A stretch of 64,000 nt of DNA, taken from assembly GCA_028285265.1 (NCBI GenBank), contig JANQPX010000018.1:1-64000 (forward strand), in the 5' to 3' direction. How positions within the stretch are numbered: position 1 is the first letter of the stretch; each line of letters starts with the position of its first letter. A model generated the notes under the pieces. It had not been told where the DNA came from. It saw only the letters and a list, made by a program, of their open reading frames with translations, and made no database searches. The DNA comes from Geminicoccaceae bacterium. GTDB lineage: Bacteria > Pseudomonadota > Alphaproteobacteria > Geminicoccales > Geminicoccaceae. The position numbers and the translations under genes are program-made. This document shows positions 1 to 9,138 of this stretch, piece by piece.

Positions 1-1
1 C

Positions 2-403
2 GATGATGTCATCAATGTGTCCGGCCACCGCATGGGCACCGCCGAGGTCGAGAGCGCCCTGGTTGCGCATCCCAGTGTTTCAGAGGCGGCTGTGGTCGGC
101 TACCCCCACGACATCAAAGGTCAAGGCATTTACTGCTACGTGACGCTAACCGCTGGCAAAGAGCCCTCGGACGAACTCAGAGCAGAGCTGAGGAATTGGG
201 TGCGAAAGGAAATTGGCCCGATCGCATCGCCGGATTTGATTCAGTGGGCACCGGGTCTTCCGAAGACCCGGTCGGGCAAGATCATGCGCCGTATCTTGAG
301 GAAGATCGCTGCCAATGAACATGATCAGCTCGGCGATACCTCGACGCTTGCCGAACCTGCCGTGGTCAATGATCTCGTCGACAACCGGATGAACCTGCCT
401 TGA
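2..403 (+). CDS. acs: Acetyl-CoA synthetase, C-terminal part (cut by window start)
   Basis: The frame is already open at base 2 and reads [20 protein letters not shown]. This is the hinge and start of the C-terminal AMP-binding domain of AMP-forming acetyl-CoA synthetases, which activate acetate to acetyl-CoA in the cytoplasm. The near-terminal motif [14 protein letters not shown] contains the lysine that is reversibly acetylated in this family. About 134 residues are visible out of roughly 650, so the adenylation core lies upstream of the window. The C-terminal tail after the RKIA segment is typical. The next gene is a PedF-like cytochrome, so the context may be oxidation of short alcohols to acetate and then acetyl-CoA; that link is an inference. 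Confidence 0.95.
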   Translation, partial: DDVINVSGHRMGTAEVESALVAHPSVSEAAVVGYPHDIKGQGIYCYVTLTAGKEPSDELRAELRNWVRKEIGPIASPDLIQWAPGLPKTRSGKIMRRILRKIAANEHDQLGDTSTLAEPAVVNDLVDNRMNLP

Positions 404-583
404 TAACGGCATCGTTGACACAGCGCTGGTTCAGACTCCGAACAGGCGAGGATCTGCTGCATCAACCTGTTGTTGCTTCTGAACCGGCGCTCGGAATCGA
501 CATGGGGCTGTGACCAAGCCACCAATTTGCAACGACGTGATCACAACCTACGGCCAAACTAGCAAAGACGAGAGGACCCGAAC

Positions 584-1006
584 ATGAAGCCTGGCCTATA
601 TCTTGCCGTCGCAATTGCTTCTATTGGCCTGTCTGGGCATGTGCTGGGCCATGGTGATGTCGCGCCTCAGCCGATCGATATTTCCAGTCTCACCTTGCTC
701 GATGGCGAGGAACACATCGAGAATCCTTATCGCAACACCGAAGACTACGACGCTGCCATCAAGGTTGGCGACAAGGCCTATAATCAAAACTGCGCTCGTT
801 GCCATGGTCTTGGCGCGATTTCCGGTGGTATTGCGCCCGATCTTCGATACTTGATCCCGGGGGATGATGACGAGTATTTCGTGGAGAAGGTTAAGCTCGG
901 CGCCATCCGCAATGGCGTCACCTATATGCCTGCATTTGGCGACATCTTCAGCGACGAAGCAATCTGGGCGATCCGTTCCTGGCTCGACACCGTTGCAGAG
1001 GAATGA
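584..1006 (+). CDS. pedF: Cytochrome c-550, PedF-like
   Basis: This 140-residue protein has an N-terminal signal peptide (about residues 1-22) and one c-type heme site, CARCH at residues 70-74. A methionine in the segment YMPAF near residue 115 is the likely sixth iron ligand. The HGDVAPQPID start of the mature protein and the overall length match cytochrome c-550 PedF, the periplasmic electron acceptor of PQQ-dependent alcohol dehydrogenases. The ATG is preceded by AGAGGA at good spacing. The dehydrogenase itself is not visible and could lie outside the window. The neighbouring acs and Sel1-like genes are common companions of PQQ-alcohol oxidation clusters. Confidence 0.85.
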   Translation: MKPGLYLAVAIASIGLSGHVLGHGDVAPQPIDISSLTLLDGEEHIENPYRNTEDYDAAIKVGDKAYNQNCARCHGLGAISGGIAPDLRYLIPGDDDEYFVEKVKLGAIRNGVTYMPAFGDIFSDEAIWAIRSWLDTVAEE

Positions 1007-1104
1007 TAGCTGTCACTCAAGACATCATCGCCCCGGAGAAAGCTTAAGGGCTATATCTTCACGCCGTTTGGCGAACATAGGTCTGTCTCGTCTTTTTGAC
1101 AGCC

Positions 1105-1650
1105 TCAGTAAAGCCGCTTTTCATATTTCCAGTTGTCGCCATCGGGTGTCACAACGTCTAAGTCGAAATCATTTGCTACCAAACGCTCGGCCGCCTCTAG
1201 CCCGAGTGATGCCGCCTCACGGATGAGCGCCTGCCCCCTAGCTTGGTCACTGGGGACACCGCGACCGCGAAGCAGATCAAGCCCGTAGTTGAACATGCCG
1301 ATTTCACTGCCGGCTTCCATAGCGCGCCGATCCCATTCCGCAGCGGCGTCGGGATTTTCGAGCCCGCCAAGCCCGTTGTCCTCGATCCATGACATCCAGG
1401 TCATCGCCTGAACGTTGCCACTTTCGGCTATGTCGGAGAAGATCTCCCTTGCGATGCTATGATTCCCGGACTTAGCGGCGACGTAGCCGTAGGCTCCCAT
1501 CATTGGACCCAGGTCACCGCGACGCAAACGTTCAAGCTGGCCTTCGAGCGTGAGCTCAGGAGGATTGAGAATGCCTCCTTCCGATACTTCATCTTCCGCT
1601 TGCGCAGCACCAACGAGGGCTAGTGATGCGATGAGAGCTCTTGCAAACAT
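1105..1650 (-). CDS. Secreted Sel1-like repeat protein
   Basis: The protein has about 181 residues when started at the ATG at 1650. That codon is chosen because AAAGGAGG lies five bases upstream and because it begins a clean signal peptide (MFARALIASLALVGAAQA). The body has alpha-helical, Ala/Gly-rich segments resembling Sel1/TPR repeats, such as GNVQAMTWMSWIEDNGLGG and GMFNYGLDLLRGRGV. These repeats normally mediate protein-protein contacts. The gene converges on the PedF-like gene. Sel1-like proteins are often found beside PQQ-alcohol dehydrogenase genes, so a periplasmic accessory role there is possible, but nothing in the sequence shows a specific partner. Confidence 0.7.
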   Translation of the reverse strand: MFARALIASLALVGAAQAEDEVSEGGILNPPELTLEGQLERLRRGDLGPMMGAYGYVAAKSGNHSIAREIFSDIAESGNVQAMTWMSWIEDNGLGGLENPDAAAEWDRRAMEAGSEIGMFNYGLDLLRGRGVPSDQARGQALIREAASLGLEAAERLVANDFDLDVVTPDGDNWKYEKRLY

Positions 1651-1966
1651 GACGCCTCCTTTGTGCATTGGCTCTGGCTGCTTGTCCTTCAGATCCATCT
1701 AAGCAAAATCAAAACGAAAGAGGTTCAGAAGACTGCAAAAAATGCAAGAGAACAGCAAAATCTTCCCGGCTGGACCCGACCGACATGTCACAACGAGACA
1801 AGGCATCATTGCTGGGTAGACTTGACGATCCACACAAAAAGGTGGGAGTAGGGTCCAAAGACACGCGGCGCTCGACAGCAACGCGTTCCAGCGGGCGGAT
1901 GGTGCTCGAACCAGTCTTCAGCACGGTCAGCCGTTGCACATTTGTCCCTAAACTTCGGAGAGCCAA

Positions 1967-2380
1967 ATGATTTCTAAACGCGTGGCTTCGTCGGTGTTGA
2001 TAATTGCCTTTGCGTCATCAGGTGCCTTTGCCGAAGGCCTGCCGATCACGCCCGGCTTGTGGGAGATGACCACGCAAAATCCTATGACCGGCGCCAACGA
2101 CGTTCAGCAGGAATGCATGACGGAGAACGTGTTTCATCCCAGTGAGATGATGGAAGACGATGCAGGCTGCACCGTGAGCGACGAGGTTGTTAGCGGGAAT
2201 ACTGTTGACTATGAGATGACCTGTTCTGATCCCAATATGCCGGGCAGCATGAATGGCCTGTTTTCCTTTACGATCGATGGTGATCAGGGCAACGGCAACG
2301 TTGATATGACATTCGATGTCAATGGGCAGACAATGAATATGTCGTACAGCATAGCGGCGAAGCGCATCGGGGACTGTTAG
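1967..2380 (+). CDS. DUF3617 family secreted protein
   Basis: This 137-residue protein starts with a signal peptide ending near AFA at residue 22. The mature protein opens with PITPGLWEMTTQNP, the hallmark of DUF3617 proteins (small periplasmic proteins of unknown function). Two or three cysteines (CMTENV, GCTVSD, CSDPN and the terminal Cys) may form disulfides. GGAG lies six bases before the ATG. The upstream 300 bases hold no other gene. No operon partner is seen, since the next gene converges on it from the opposite strand. Confidence 0.75.
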   Translation: MISKRVASSVLIIAFASSGAFAEGLPITPGLWEMTTQNPMTGANDVQQECMTENVFHPSEMMEDDAGCTVSDEVVSGNTVDYEMTCSDPNMPGSMNGLFSFTIDGDQGNGNVDMTFDVNGQTMNMSYSIAAKRIGDC

Positions 2381-2597
2381 TTCGGCTTACGCTTCGCAAG
2401 GAAGCATCATCCACGGGGAAGTCGTCGGAACGATTGGCCACCTCCCGGCCTAGATGAAGATTGGGTCGCCAGACGCTAGGGCAGGGCCATGCGATGCTCG
2501 TTGGACACTGCCAGCGTGAGCGTTGGGCGAGGCGGCATTACCTGCCCCAGCTGAATACCCCGTGTCAACATCAGAGCTGATGGCTGTGATGATAGCC

Positions 2598-3593
2598 TCA
2601 GTATTTAAGCTTGAAGACCGGGCTGTCCTCAGGCTTTGACCGTCTTCGATCATAGAGCCGCGTTGTACTGATATTGGCGTGACCCATCATCTCCTGGACT
2701 TTGGCGATATCGGCCTGGCGCTCGAGTGCATTGGTGGCTGTGGTGGTGCGCATGGCATGCGGGCTCAAGAGTTCAGGGATCTCATAGATGAGGCCGGTTT
2801 CGGTACTGTAGCGCTTGACGATCTGATAGACCGCTTGAGTGCTGATCGCCTTGTTAGTGCCTTCTTCGGTACTGTTGTTGATAATGGGCCTGAACATGGG
2901 ACCTTGAATATCATCCGCATGACCGGCACGGATTAGATAGTCATCAATCAAACGCGCCGCTGCTGGATGGATCGGGATATAGCGTTCTTTGTTCCCTTTG
3001 CCTTGAACCGTAAAGTGGGGCACGCCTTGGCGTGTGGAGCGATCACACAAGCGCAACTTGACCAACTCTTCGCGTCTAAGGCCGTGATAGAGCAGGGTCG
3101 CTAGAATTGCCTGGTCACGGAGGCCCTTTAGCGTTGTCGGCTCGGGTGCGTCGAGCAATTGTCGGGCTTGTGCCTGACTAAGTGCCGGCGTCTTGCCCTG
3201 ATTGCCGTTTGACCTCGGACGCTTCACACCATGCACTGGGTTATCAGCAACGGCATTGCATTCCGTGAGATAATTGAACAGCGAGGCTAATGCCGACAGC
3301 TTTCTTCGAATGGTAGCATCGGAAAGCTCTCGCTCTTCCAATACCTTACGCCAAGCGATCACATGGGATCGAGTGATCACACGCATCTCTTCAGGATGGG
3401 TTAACCCGATAAAGTCCGAGAAATCCTGGATGTCGATCTGGTAGGCACGCCTCGTTTTCTCGTTATCGATATTGGCGAGCCATTCGAGCTCAGGCGGCAT
3501 CGCCGATAAGCCGTGGAACTGCCGATCGGTCAGCATTCTCGCATCTGACGTAAGGGTCGGCAGATTTTGGTCAGGCTTGATCTGGTCGTCCAT
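2598..3593 (-). CDS. Tyrosine recombinase (site-specific integrase)
   Basis: The 331-residue protein has an N-terminal SAM-like core-binding domain (about 35-120) and a C-terminal catalytic domain. All the usual catalytic residues are visible: Arg173 in HGLRREEL, Lys199 in QGKGNKER, His279 and Arg282 in SPHAMRTT, His305 in MGHANIST and Tyr314 in RLYDRR. It should therefore be active for DNA strand exchange. No excisionase, tRNA attachment site or other mobility gene lies beside it. The closest description is a lone integrase of the XerC/phage-integrase family, perhaps left over from an integrated element. The 290 bases upstream (3594-3885) show no credible gene. Confidence 0.92.
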   Translation of the reverse strand: MDDQIKPDQNLPTLTSDARMLTDRQFHGLSAMPPELEWLANIDNEKTRRAYQIDIQDFSDFIGLTHPEEMRVITRSHVIAWRKVLEERELSDATIRRKLSALASLFNYLTECNAVADNPVHGVKRPRSNGNQGKTPALSQAQARQLLDAPEPTTLKGLRDQAILATLLYHGLRREELVKLRLCDRSTRQGVPHFTVQGKGNKERYIPIHPAAARLIDDYLIRAGHADDIQGPMFRPIINNSTEEGTNKAISTQAVYQIVKRYSTETGLIYEIPELLSPHAMRTTTATNALERQADIAKVQEMMGHANISTTRLYDRRRSKPEDSPVFKLKY

Positions 3594-3885
3594 CAGTCCA
3601 CCGTTCGACCTGTCCAGAAGATACTTACGACATAATCAACAAAAGGCTGACGTTAGTTGTGACACTGTAGATTTCTGAGAACAAGCGGTTTCGAGCGTAG
3701 GGCATGGGCGCGGTGAAGCTTGTATGCAATCGGTAGCAACAGGATTAGTGCCGAACTCTTGGATGAAGCCACGCTCGATCAAGGCCAAATATGGTTCTGA
3801 ATGGTCGATCTTACCGCCGACCTGTTCAATTCCCATACCTCTTCTGTCAGCCTGATTCCGATGGGCGTGCTGCCATCGCTAGCGT

Positions 3886-4947
3886 TTACCCACCAAGTTC
3901 CGGGTGACTGTAGGCTTCAGGATACGTCATTGGCAGGAGGGGGCCGAGCGGAACAACACCGTTCCAGGACCGGCCAAAATATCCTTGCCTACAGTGTGTT
4001 AACGCATTGCTCGAAGCAACACCTGGAAGCGCATACACCCTGCAGAGCCAACGCCAAAGATGAGCATAGTCGAGGATCCGCGCACCATTGAGCTTCATCC
4101 GGACATAGTAGACTGGATCATGACGGTAAAGTGTTGGGAAGAGACGAAGATCCGCATCGGTGAAGCGTTCTCCGGTGAGGAAAGGGCGGTCATCGGCGGA
4201 GAGTCGGCGTTCTAAAATATCGAGGGCCTCGAAGTACCCCGAAAAGGCCTCGGCATATACTGACTGGCTTGACGAAAACCCCGCCTTGTACGCGCCGTTA
4301 TTGATCTTGACGTAGATCATCTCATTGAGCGCATCGATGTCGTCGCGAAGCGGTGTATTGTCATCGCCAGCCGGATATAGGTCCGGGCGCTCGCCTTCAG
4401 CGATCGAGCTTTCAAGGTCATTCGCCTTTGCATTCAACATGCGGATGATCTCTGCGCTCTCATTAGAGACAATCCGCCTGCTTTGTTTGTCATAGAGGAT
4501 GGGAAGCGATTGCTCGCGTGAGCCTTCTGACTGATAGATTTCTTTGGCGAAACGATACCCTTGACCCGTTCCCGTCTCAGCTGTGCATTCAGGCAATGCG
4601 GCTTCCGTCAGCGAAGCGATGCGTACAGGGTTGAATTCCCAAAGATTGGCACCGGCTGGATCGCCGTCTCCGGTCCGGTTGGGAAAGGCCACATCCATAC
4701 TGACTGTTTCCCGCAATCCGAGGATCGAACGTGCTAGGGTGACGCGATGACACCAAGGGCAGTTCAGGGCAACAAACACGTGATACCTGCCCGGCTCGGC
4801 TGGGAAATCCGCATCACCGAGAGCATGTCGAAACCCACTGACACCGCGTACGAACTCTCCGCCGGCACGGCGGACGGCTGCGTCGTCCTGGACCTCTTCG
4901 ACAGACAGATTGGCTTCGTTGTGGGGTCGCTTGGTCATCTTGCTCAT
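3886..4947 (-). CDS. Glutathionyl-hydroquinone reductase-like GST with CPWC active site
   Basis: At 353 residues this is a longer paralogue of the glutathionyl-hydroquinone reductase encoded two genes upstream. The thioredoxin-fold domain carries CPWC at residues 63-66, where the family normally has CPWA, so a second cysteine is present next to the catalytic Cys63. The VSNESAEIIRMLN segment (glutathione binding) and the C-terminal helical domain with DADLRLFPTLYRHDPVYY are conserved. Family enzymes reduce glutathionyl-hydroquinones, using glutathione in the cytoplasm. The extra Cys could permit a dithiol mechanism like that of glutaredoxins; this is inference. It starts 15 bases after the hemerythrin gene, so it is the third gene of a three-gene operon. 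Confidence 0.85.
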   Translation of the reverse strand: MSKMTKRPHNEANLSVEEVQDDAAVRRAGGEFVRGVSGFRHALGDADFPAEPGRYHVFVALNCPWCHRVTLARSILGLRETVSMDVAFPNRTGDGDPAGANLWEFNPVRIASLTEAALPECTAETGTGQGYRFAKEIYQSEGSREQSLPILYDKQSRRIVSNESAEIIRMLNAKANDLESSIAEGERPDLYPAGDDNTPLRDDIDALNEMIYVKINNGAYKAGFSSSQSVYAEAFSGYFEALDILERRLSADDRPFLTGERFTDADLRLFPTLYRHDPVYYVRMKLNGARILDYAHLWRWLCRVYALPGVASSNALTHCRQGYFGRSWNGVVPLGPLLPMTYPEAYSHPELGG

Positions 4948-4962
4948 CCGTCTCGTTCGCGG

Positions 4963-5547
4963 CTAACCCCGTAGTCGGTGATGAAGAATGATCGGAACAG
5001 CAAGATCCTCCTCATCGCCTAGATGCCGATCCAAAAACGCTTCAATCGCGATTGCAACCTGGTGTAGACCACCTGCCTCTTCGTACGCCTGCTTTTCATC
5101 AAGTTTCGAAAGCATGATGACCCGATTCGAGGTTTCGATGAATTGCTCCAAGACTGCGTTCAGGGATTGATGGTCTTTTTCTAGGATCTCTAGACCGACA
5201 TCAAAACGACGGTCGGCAGCACTGAGTTCAGGAAAGTAGGAGTGGTCCTCGAAATGGTGATGCCCATGGAGATTCCCGACCATGATGTTGCCGTAGTAGC
5301 TGAGTTCAGCGGCAAACTCATCAGCAGCGCTGGACTTACTGAGAAATCTCTCGGTATTCGTCCGCGTGATGTCGCCGAGCCTTCTAAACATCTGGTGAGC
5401 ACCAAGCCAATTCTGTGTGGCTTGCTTGAACCCTGGATGCGCCTCCCAACTGTCGCGCGGATAGTCACGCAAAAGAAGGCGCATCTCGTCGGGCATGTTG
5501 TTCTGGCGGATGTTGAAACGCTCGGCCAGGGCTTGATCAAAGATCAT
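4963..5547 (-). CDS. Hemerythrin-domain protein
   Basis: This cytoplasmic all-helical protein has about 194 residues with the start at 5547. The ATG there lies only four bases after the stop of the upstream gene; the longer frame to 5616 would overlap that gene. The segment GNLHGHHHFEDHSYFP followed by EKDHQSLNAVLEQF and FLDRHLGDEEDLAVPI gives the His, Asp and Glu ligands expected of a hemerythrin-like four-helix bundle with a di-iron site. Such domains bind O2 or sense and detoxify oxygen and nitrogen species. It is flanked on both sides by glutathionyl-hydroquinone-reductase homologues, so a role in redox or quinone stress is likely but unproven. Confidence 0.85.
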   Translation of the reverse strand: MIFDQALAERFNIRQNNMPDEMRLLLRDYPRDSWEAHPGFKQATQNWLGAHQMFRRLGDITRTNTERFLSKSSAADEFAAELSYYGNIMVGNLHGHHHFEDHSYFPELSAADRRFDVGLEILEKDHQSLNAVLEQFIETSNRVIMLSKLDEKQAYEEAGGLHQVAIAIEAFLDRHLGDEEDLAVPIILHHRLRG

Positions 5548-5551
5548 GGCT

Positions 5552-6532
5552 CTATCCAAGCTTGTCTCGCGCGTGGGGCGCCGCATAGTCGATGTCCGGG
5601 CCAATCGGAACGACACGAGTCGGATTCACCGTTTCATGGCTCCCATAATAGTGATTCTTGATGTGCTCTAGGTTGACCGTCTCTGCCACGCCGGGTTGCT
5701 GATAGAGATCACGCACATAGCCCGACAGATTTGGATAATCTGCGATCCGACGGAGATTACATTTGAAATGACCGACATAGACAGGATCGAACCGCACGAG
5801 CGTGGTGAATAAACGCCAATCCGCCTCGGTGATCGTGGGACCCGTGAGGTAACGCTGCTTTGACAGTCGATCTTCGAGCCAGTCTAGGGTGTCGAATAGC
5901 GGCAGCACGGCCTCCTCATAGGCCTCCTGTGTGGTCGCAAAACCTGCCTTATAGACGCCATTGTTGACGGTATCGTAGATGCGCTCATTCAACGCATCGA
6001 TGTCTGCCCGGAGCGCCTCGGGATAGTAGTCCCCGGCCTTCGCGCCAATCTCATCAAAGGCAGTATTGAACATGCGGATGATTTCAGGGGATTCGTTCGA
6101 AACGATCGTTGCAGTCCGTTTGTCCCAAAGGACTGGCACTGTGACCCGACCTGAGTAATCCGGCATCGCCTTAGTATAGACTTCATACATGTAAGCGGCA
6201 CCGTTCACCGTATCCGGAACTGTTCCGTCACCCGGCTGGAAGGTCCAGCCGTTTTCCGCCATGTACCAATGCACGACGGAGACTGAGATCATGGTCTCCA
6301 ATCCTTTCAGCGCCCGGAAGATCAGCGTGCGGTGCGCCCAAGGACAGGCGAGTGAGACGTAGAGATGATAGCGGCCTGCCTCGGCTCCAAATCCTGGCCC
6401 GCCGCTCGGCCCGGCGCTGCCATCAGCAGTAATCCAGTTTCGGAACTGAGGCGGCTTTCTGACGAAGCGCCCGCCCGTCTCCTTGGTCTCGTACCATTTA
6501 TCGACCCATTGGCCGTTTTGTAGAAATCCCAT
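5552..6532 (-). CDS. yqjG: Glutathionyl-hydroquinone reductase (YqjG/ECM4 type)
   Basis: The 326-residue length, the catalytic CPWAHR (Cys63), the VSNESPEIIRMFN glutathione-site segment and the ending around HETVNPTRVVPIGP all match the xi-class GSTs. These reduce glutathionylated hydroquinones to free hydroquinones using glutathione. The start is supported by GAGGA about seven bases upstream. It is the first gene of an operon with the hemerythrin and the CPWC paralogue, and it faces a LysR regulator across a 425-base gap. LysR control by quinone or electrophile stress would fit that arrangement. Confidence 0.93.
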   Translation of the reverse strand: MGFLQNGQWVDKWYETKETGGRFVRKPPQFRNWITADGSAGPSGGPGFGAEAGRYHLYVSLACPWAHRTLIFRALKGLETMISVSVVHWYMAENGWTFQPGDGTVPDTVNGAAYMYEVYTKAMPDYSGRVTVPVLWDKRTATIVSNESPEIIRMFNTAFDEIGAKAGDYYPEALRADIDALNERIYDTVNNGVYKAGFATTQEAYEEAVLPLFDTLDWLEDRLSKQRYLTGPTITEADWRLFTTLVRFDPVYVGHFKCNLRRIADYPNLSGYVRDLYQQPGVAETVNLEHIKNHYYGSHETVNPTRVVPIGPDIDYAAPHARDKLG

Positions 6533-6957
6533 GCTCGATCCTCATTTCGATGACAAAGACGTGGCCTCTAAACCTGCTCTAAGAACAGCACGTCATCCCT
6601 CATTGGAAGTTGTTACTGATGGCAGCAATATGAAGCCTCGGACGAACCGAAGTGGTCGCGGCGGCCCTGTGCAGTTATAGGAGATCGGCAACGGCTCGTC
6701 CGAGGGTGAGGTCATCAGTGACCACGCCCCACACGCACGCTGACCATCGCGTCGTTCAGCGATCATTTCGATGCCCAAGACAGAGCCACAATCGGCCGAA
6801 AGGGTACCAACACACGTTCGGCAAGGGCGGCGCCTGGCGCCAGAATGTGCATTCATGTGCTCCGCATACACGTTCGATTGACACCATTCCTAGAATGGAC
6901 GATTTCTTGCAACAAGATATCGAAATTCGATCCTTTCGTTCTAATTTGGACAACACA
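6533..6957. promoter_or_regulatory. Divergent intergenic region, GHR operon / LysR
   Basis: These 425 bases separate the minus-strand reductase operon from the plus-strand LysR gene and must hold both promoters. The LysR reading frame remains open upstream as far as 6652, but that stretch has no recognisable protein similarity and the conserved helix-turn-helix domain begins only at 6958. No clear inverted-repeat operator was found by eye. Confidence 0.4.
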
Positions 6958-7848
6958 ATGGGACAGATCGAAAATTTACGCCTCTTTGTCCTCGTGGTGG
7001 AGAGTGGCAGCATATCGAGAGCTGCGGAAAGCCTTAACATTGCGAAGTCTGCAGTCAGCCGACGGCTGGCATTGCTTGAAGAGCGCTACGAGAAAAGGCT
7101 CATCGATAGACGCCCCGGCACATGGAGAATCACGGAAACGGGGTTGGAGCTCTATCAACGGGCTTCGCGCGCCATCGGCGAGGTCGATGACCTCGACGCT
7201 GATTTCATCAGCGCCTCTGCCGATCTGTCCGGGCCACTCTCGCTATCCTTACCTCGCGACTTCGGGCTCAGCTATCTCGGCAACGCCCTGCTCGCGTTCA
7301 AAGAACGATTTCCCGAGATCGCGCTAACCGTAGATTTCGATGATCGGGTCGTGGATTTGAGCCGCGAAAACTATGACTTTGTGCTGCGCATAACGGCGGC
7401 GGTCGATGGCAATGCATCCGCAAGCTACATCGGCAAAGTCGACCATGCTCTTTACGCCAGCTCTACCTATCTTGAACGTCAGTCTTGCCCTCAAAGCGTG
7501 AGCGATCTACGTGACCATCCACTTTTATTCTATGGCAGCGCACGCCGCACTGCCTGGGACTTTTTGTCGAGTAAGGGGAAGCCAACGACACTCGAATTTC
7601 GCCCCTATTTGAACTCAAACAGCGGTACGTTTCTTTTGAATGCGACCTTACAGGGTATGGGCATTAGCCGTCTTCCTGACTTCATCGTAAAAGACGCGTT
7701 GAGTAACGGGAATCTTATCCGCATCCTGCCAGACATCGAGATACCGACTTGGGGGATTTACCTCATCCATGCAGACAACCGTAGGCTCAATAGACGCATG
7801 AGATTGTTCTCTGAAGAAATAAAAAAAGCTTGCCTTTCCCTGAAGTGA
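6958..7848 (+). CDS. LysR-family transcriptional regulator
   Basis: Starting at MGQIENLRLF gives 296 residues, the normal LysR length. The N-terminal winged helix-turn-helix contains SISRAAESLNIAKSAVSRRLALLE (about residues 18-41). The C-terminal periplasmic-binding-like effector domain runs from about residue 90, with the common GMGISRLPDF loop. The protein is divergent from the glutathionyl-hydroquinone reductase operon and is the obvious candidate to control it. Subfamily features resemble the YafC/DmlR-type group that often sits beside quinone or glutathione enzymes. The effector is not known. The upstream extension of the frame is rejected because it adds non-conserved sequence. Confidence 0.9.
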   Translation: MGQIENLRLFVLVVESGSISRAAESLNIAKSAVSRRLALLEERYEKRLIDRRPGTWRITETGLELYQRASRAIGEVDDLDADFISASADLSGPLSLSLPRDFGLSYLGNALLAFKERFPEIALTVDFDDRVVDLSRENYDFVLRITAAVDGNASASYIGKVDHALYASSTYLERQSCPQSVSDLRDHPLLFYGSARRTAWDFLSSKGKPTTLEFRPYLNSNSGTFLLNATLQGMGISRLPDFIVKDALSNGNLIRILPDIEIPTWGIYLIHADNRRLNRRMRLFSEEIKKACLSLK

Positions 7849-7959
7849 TCGTTCTCCACACTGCAACAACAGCAGGAATGAGAAATCCCAAACGATGATG
7901 CATTCCCAGCATACATCACAGCATATAGTCCCTCTTATCCTGACTGGATTGAAAAATGA

Positions 7960-9138
7960 AAAAGCAAGACAACGCCAAATACTCTGGCTCAGTTCCTCAA
8001 GTCACGTCGCTCATGTGCGGATCACGCAATTGCTGCACTCCGTTATTCTTATGAACGATGTACTCATGCCAGAATTTGGAAACCTAAGCGTTTCTGGAAC
8101 CTTGGCAAAACCGAAGAGCAAAAGGGTCTTGCGGCAGAAAGCACCGGAGACATTGGCGTCAACGTCACTGTCAAAACGGCGATCAACGTAAGCCGCGCAC
8201 GAGCTGTCGATCTACCCGAAACGATTACGGCCGAACCCGATGATCTGATCGAGCTCGAGATGGAGGGCGGCGCCATTCTTTGGCTCCGCGCCGACGAGGT
8301 CGAGGAAAAGTTAGGTGTTGATCGGGGGCGGAGCGGCGACGGCGAGCCCACTATCATCTTGCCCACCGCCATTCCTCAAGATGGCGAGGTGCGCGGGCTT
8401 GGTGACTGGGTCATCAAAGGGCTCAAAGTCATTGGTATTGATCTGAAAGGGGACCTTGCTGAAACGACGGTACGTGCCATTGCATTGAAGTTGGAAGACA
8501 AGGCTACCAAGGATGGACCGGGCCTGAAGCGGTGGGATGGCAGCGAACACCTGATGCCTTTAGGAGACTTTGTTGCGGGCGATGACGCCTGGCTTCTTTT
8601 CCTTCACGGCACCGCATCGAACACAGTTGGCAGCTTTGGTGATCTTGCGAATGTTCAGGCAGGCGTCTGGCAGACGCTCAAACAAGCCTAAGAAAATGGC
8701 CAGCGTATCCTGGCGTTTGAGCATCGAAGCCTAACCGAGAGTCCGATCACCAATGCGCTTCACCTCGTCAAGGCCCTACCGGCTGGTATCGAGTTGCATC
8801 TCGTGAGCCACAGTCGCGGCGGGCTCGTAGGTGAACTCCTCGGCCGCGGTCAACTGATCGATCAGGACGGGGAGGCAAGGCCGCCGTTTGATAGCACAGA
8901 TTTCGGCTTATTCGACGATCCCAAATACAAGGCTGAACTCAAGGATCTGAAAGAGCTTGGTGCATTGCTCGCAGAAAAGCGGATCAACTTCAGCCGCTTC
9001 GTTCGTGTAGCCTGTCCCGCCCGAGGCACGAGCCTAATGCGAGGGCGCCTTGATCGCTGGCTCAATCTAATCTTGGACACCGCAAGACCTTCGAGCCGTT
9101 TAGCGAATTCTGAAACACGTAGCGCAGTATCAAACTGA
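7960..9138 (+). pseudogene. Decayed alpha/beta hydrolase (DUF7379/PGAP1-like) gene
   Basis: One frame is coding-like from about 7960, but it has no good start codon and is interrupted by TAA at 8689-8691. It resumes in the same frame as an interpretable protein and then loses similarity near 9100. Before the stop it contains PDDLIELEMEGG and WLLFLHGTASNTVGSFGDL (oxyanion region). After it comes LVSHSRGGLVGEL, a GxSxG-like nucleophile elbow. These features suit large PGAP1/DUF7379-type hydrolases of roughly 400-600 residues. The missing start, in-frame stop and lost C-terminus indicate a pseudogene. A sequencing error at the stop could be an alternative, but it would not explain both ends. Confidence 0.65.

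Noticed and set aside
2598..3593. An integrated prophage or genomic island around the integrase
   Set aside because: No phage, plasmid or excisionase genes and no tRNA or direct-repeat attachment sites were found nearby.
6652..6957. Long N-terminal extension of the LysR frame
   Set aside because: LysR proteins begin at the winged helix; the extension is not conserved and overlaps the divergent promoter region.
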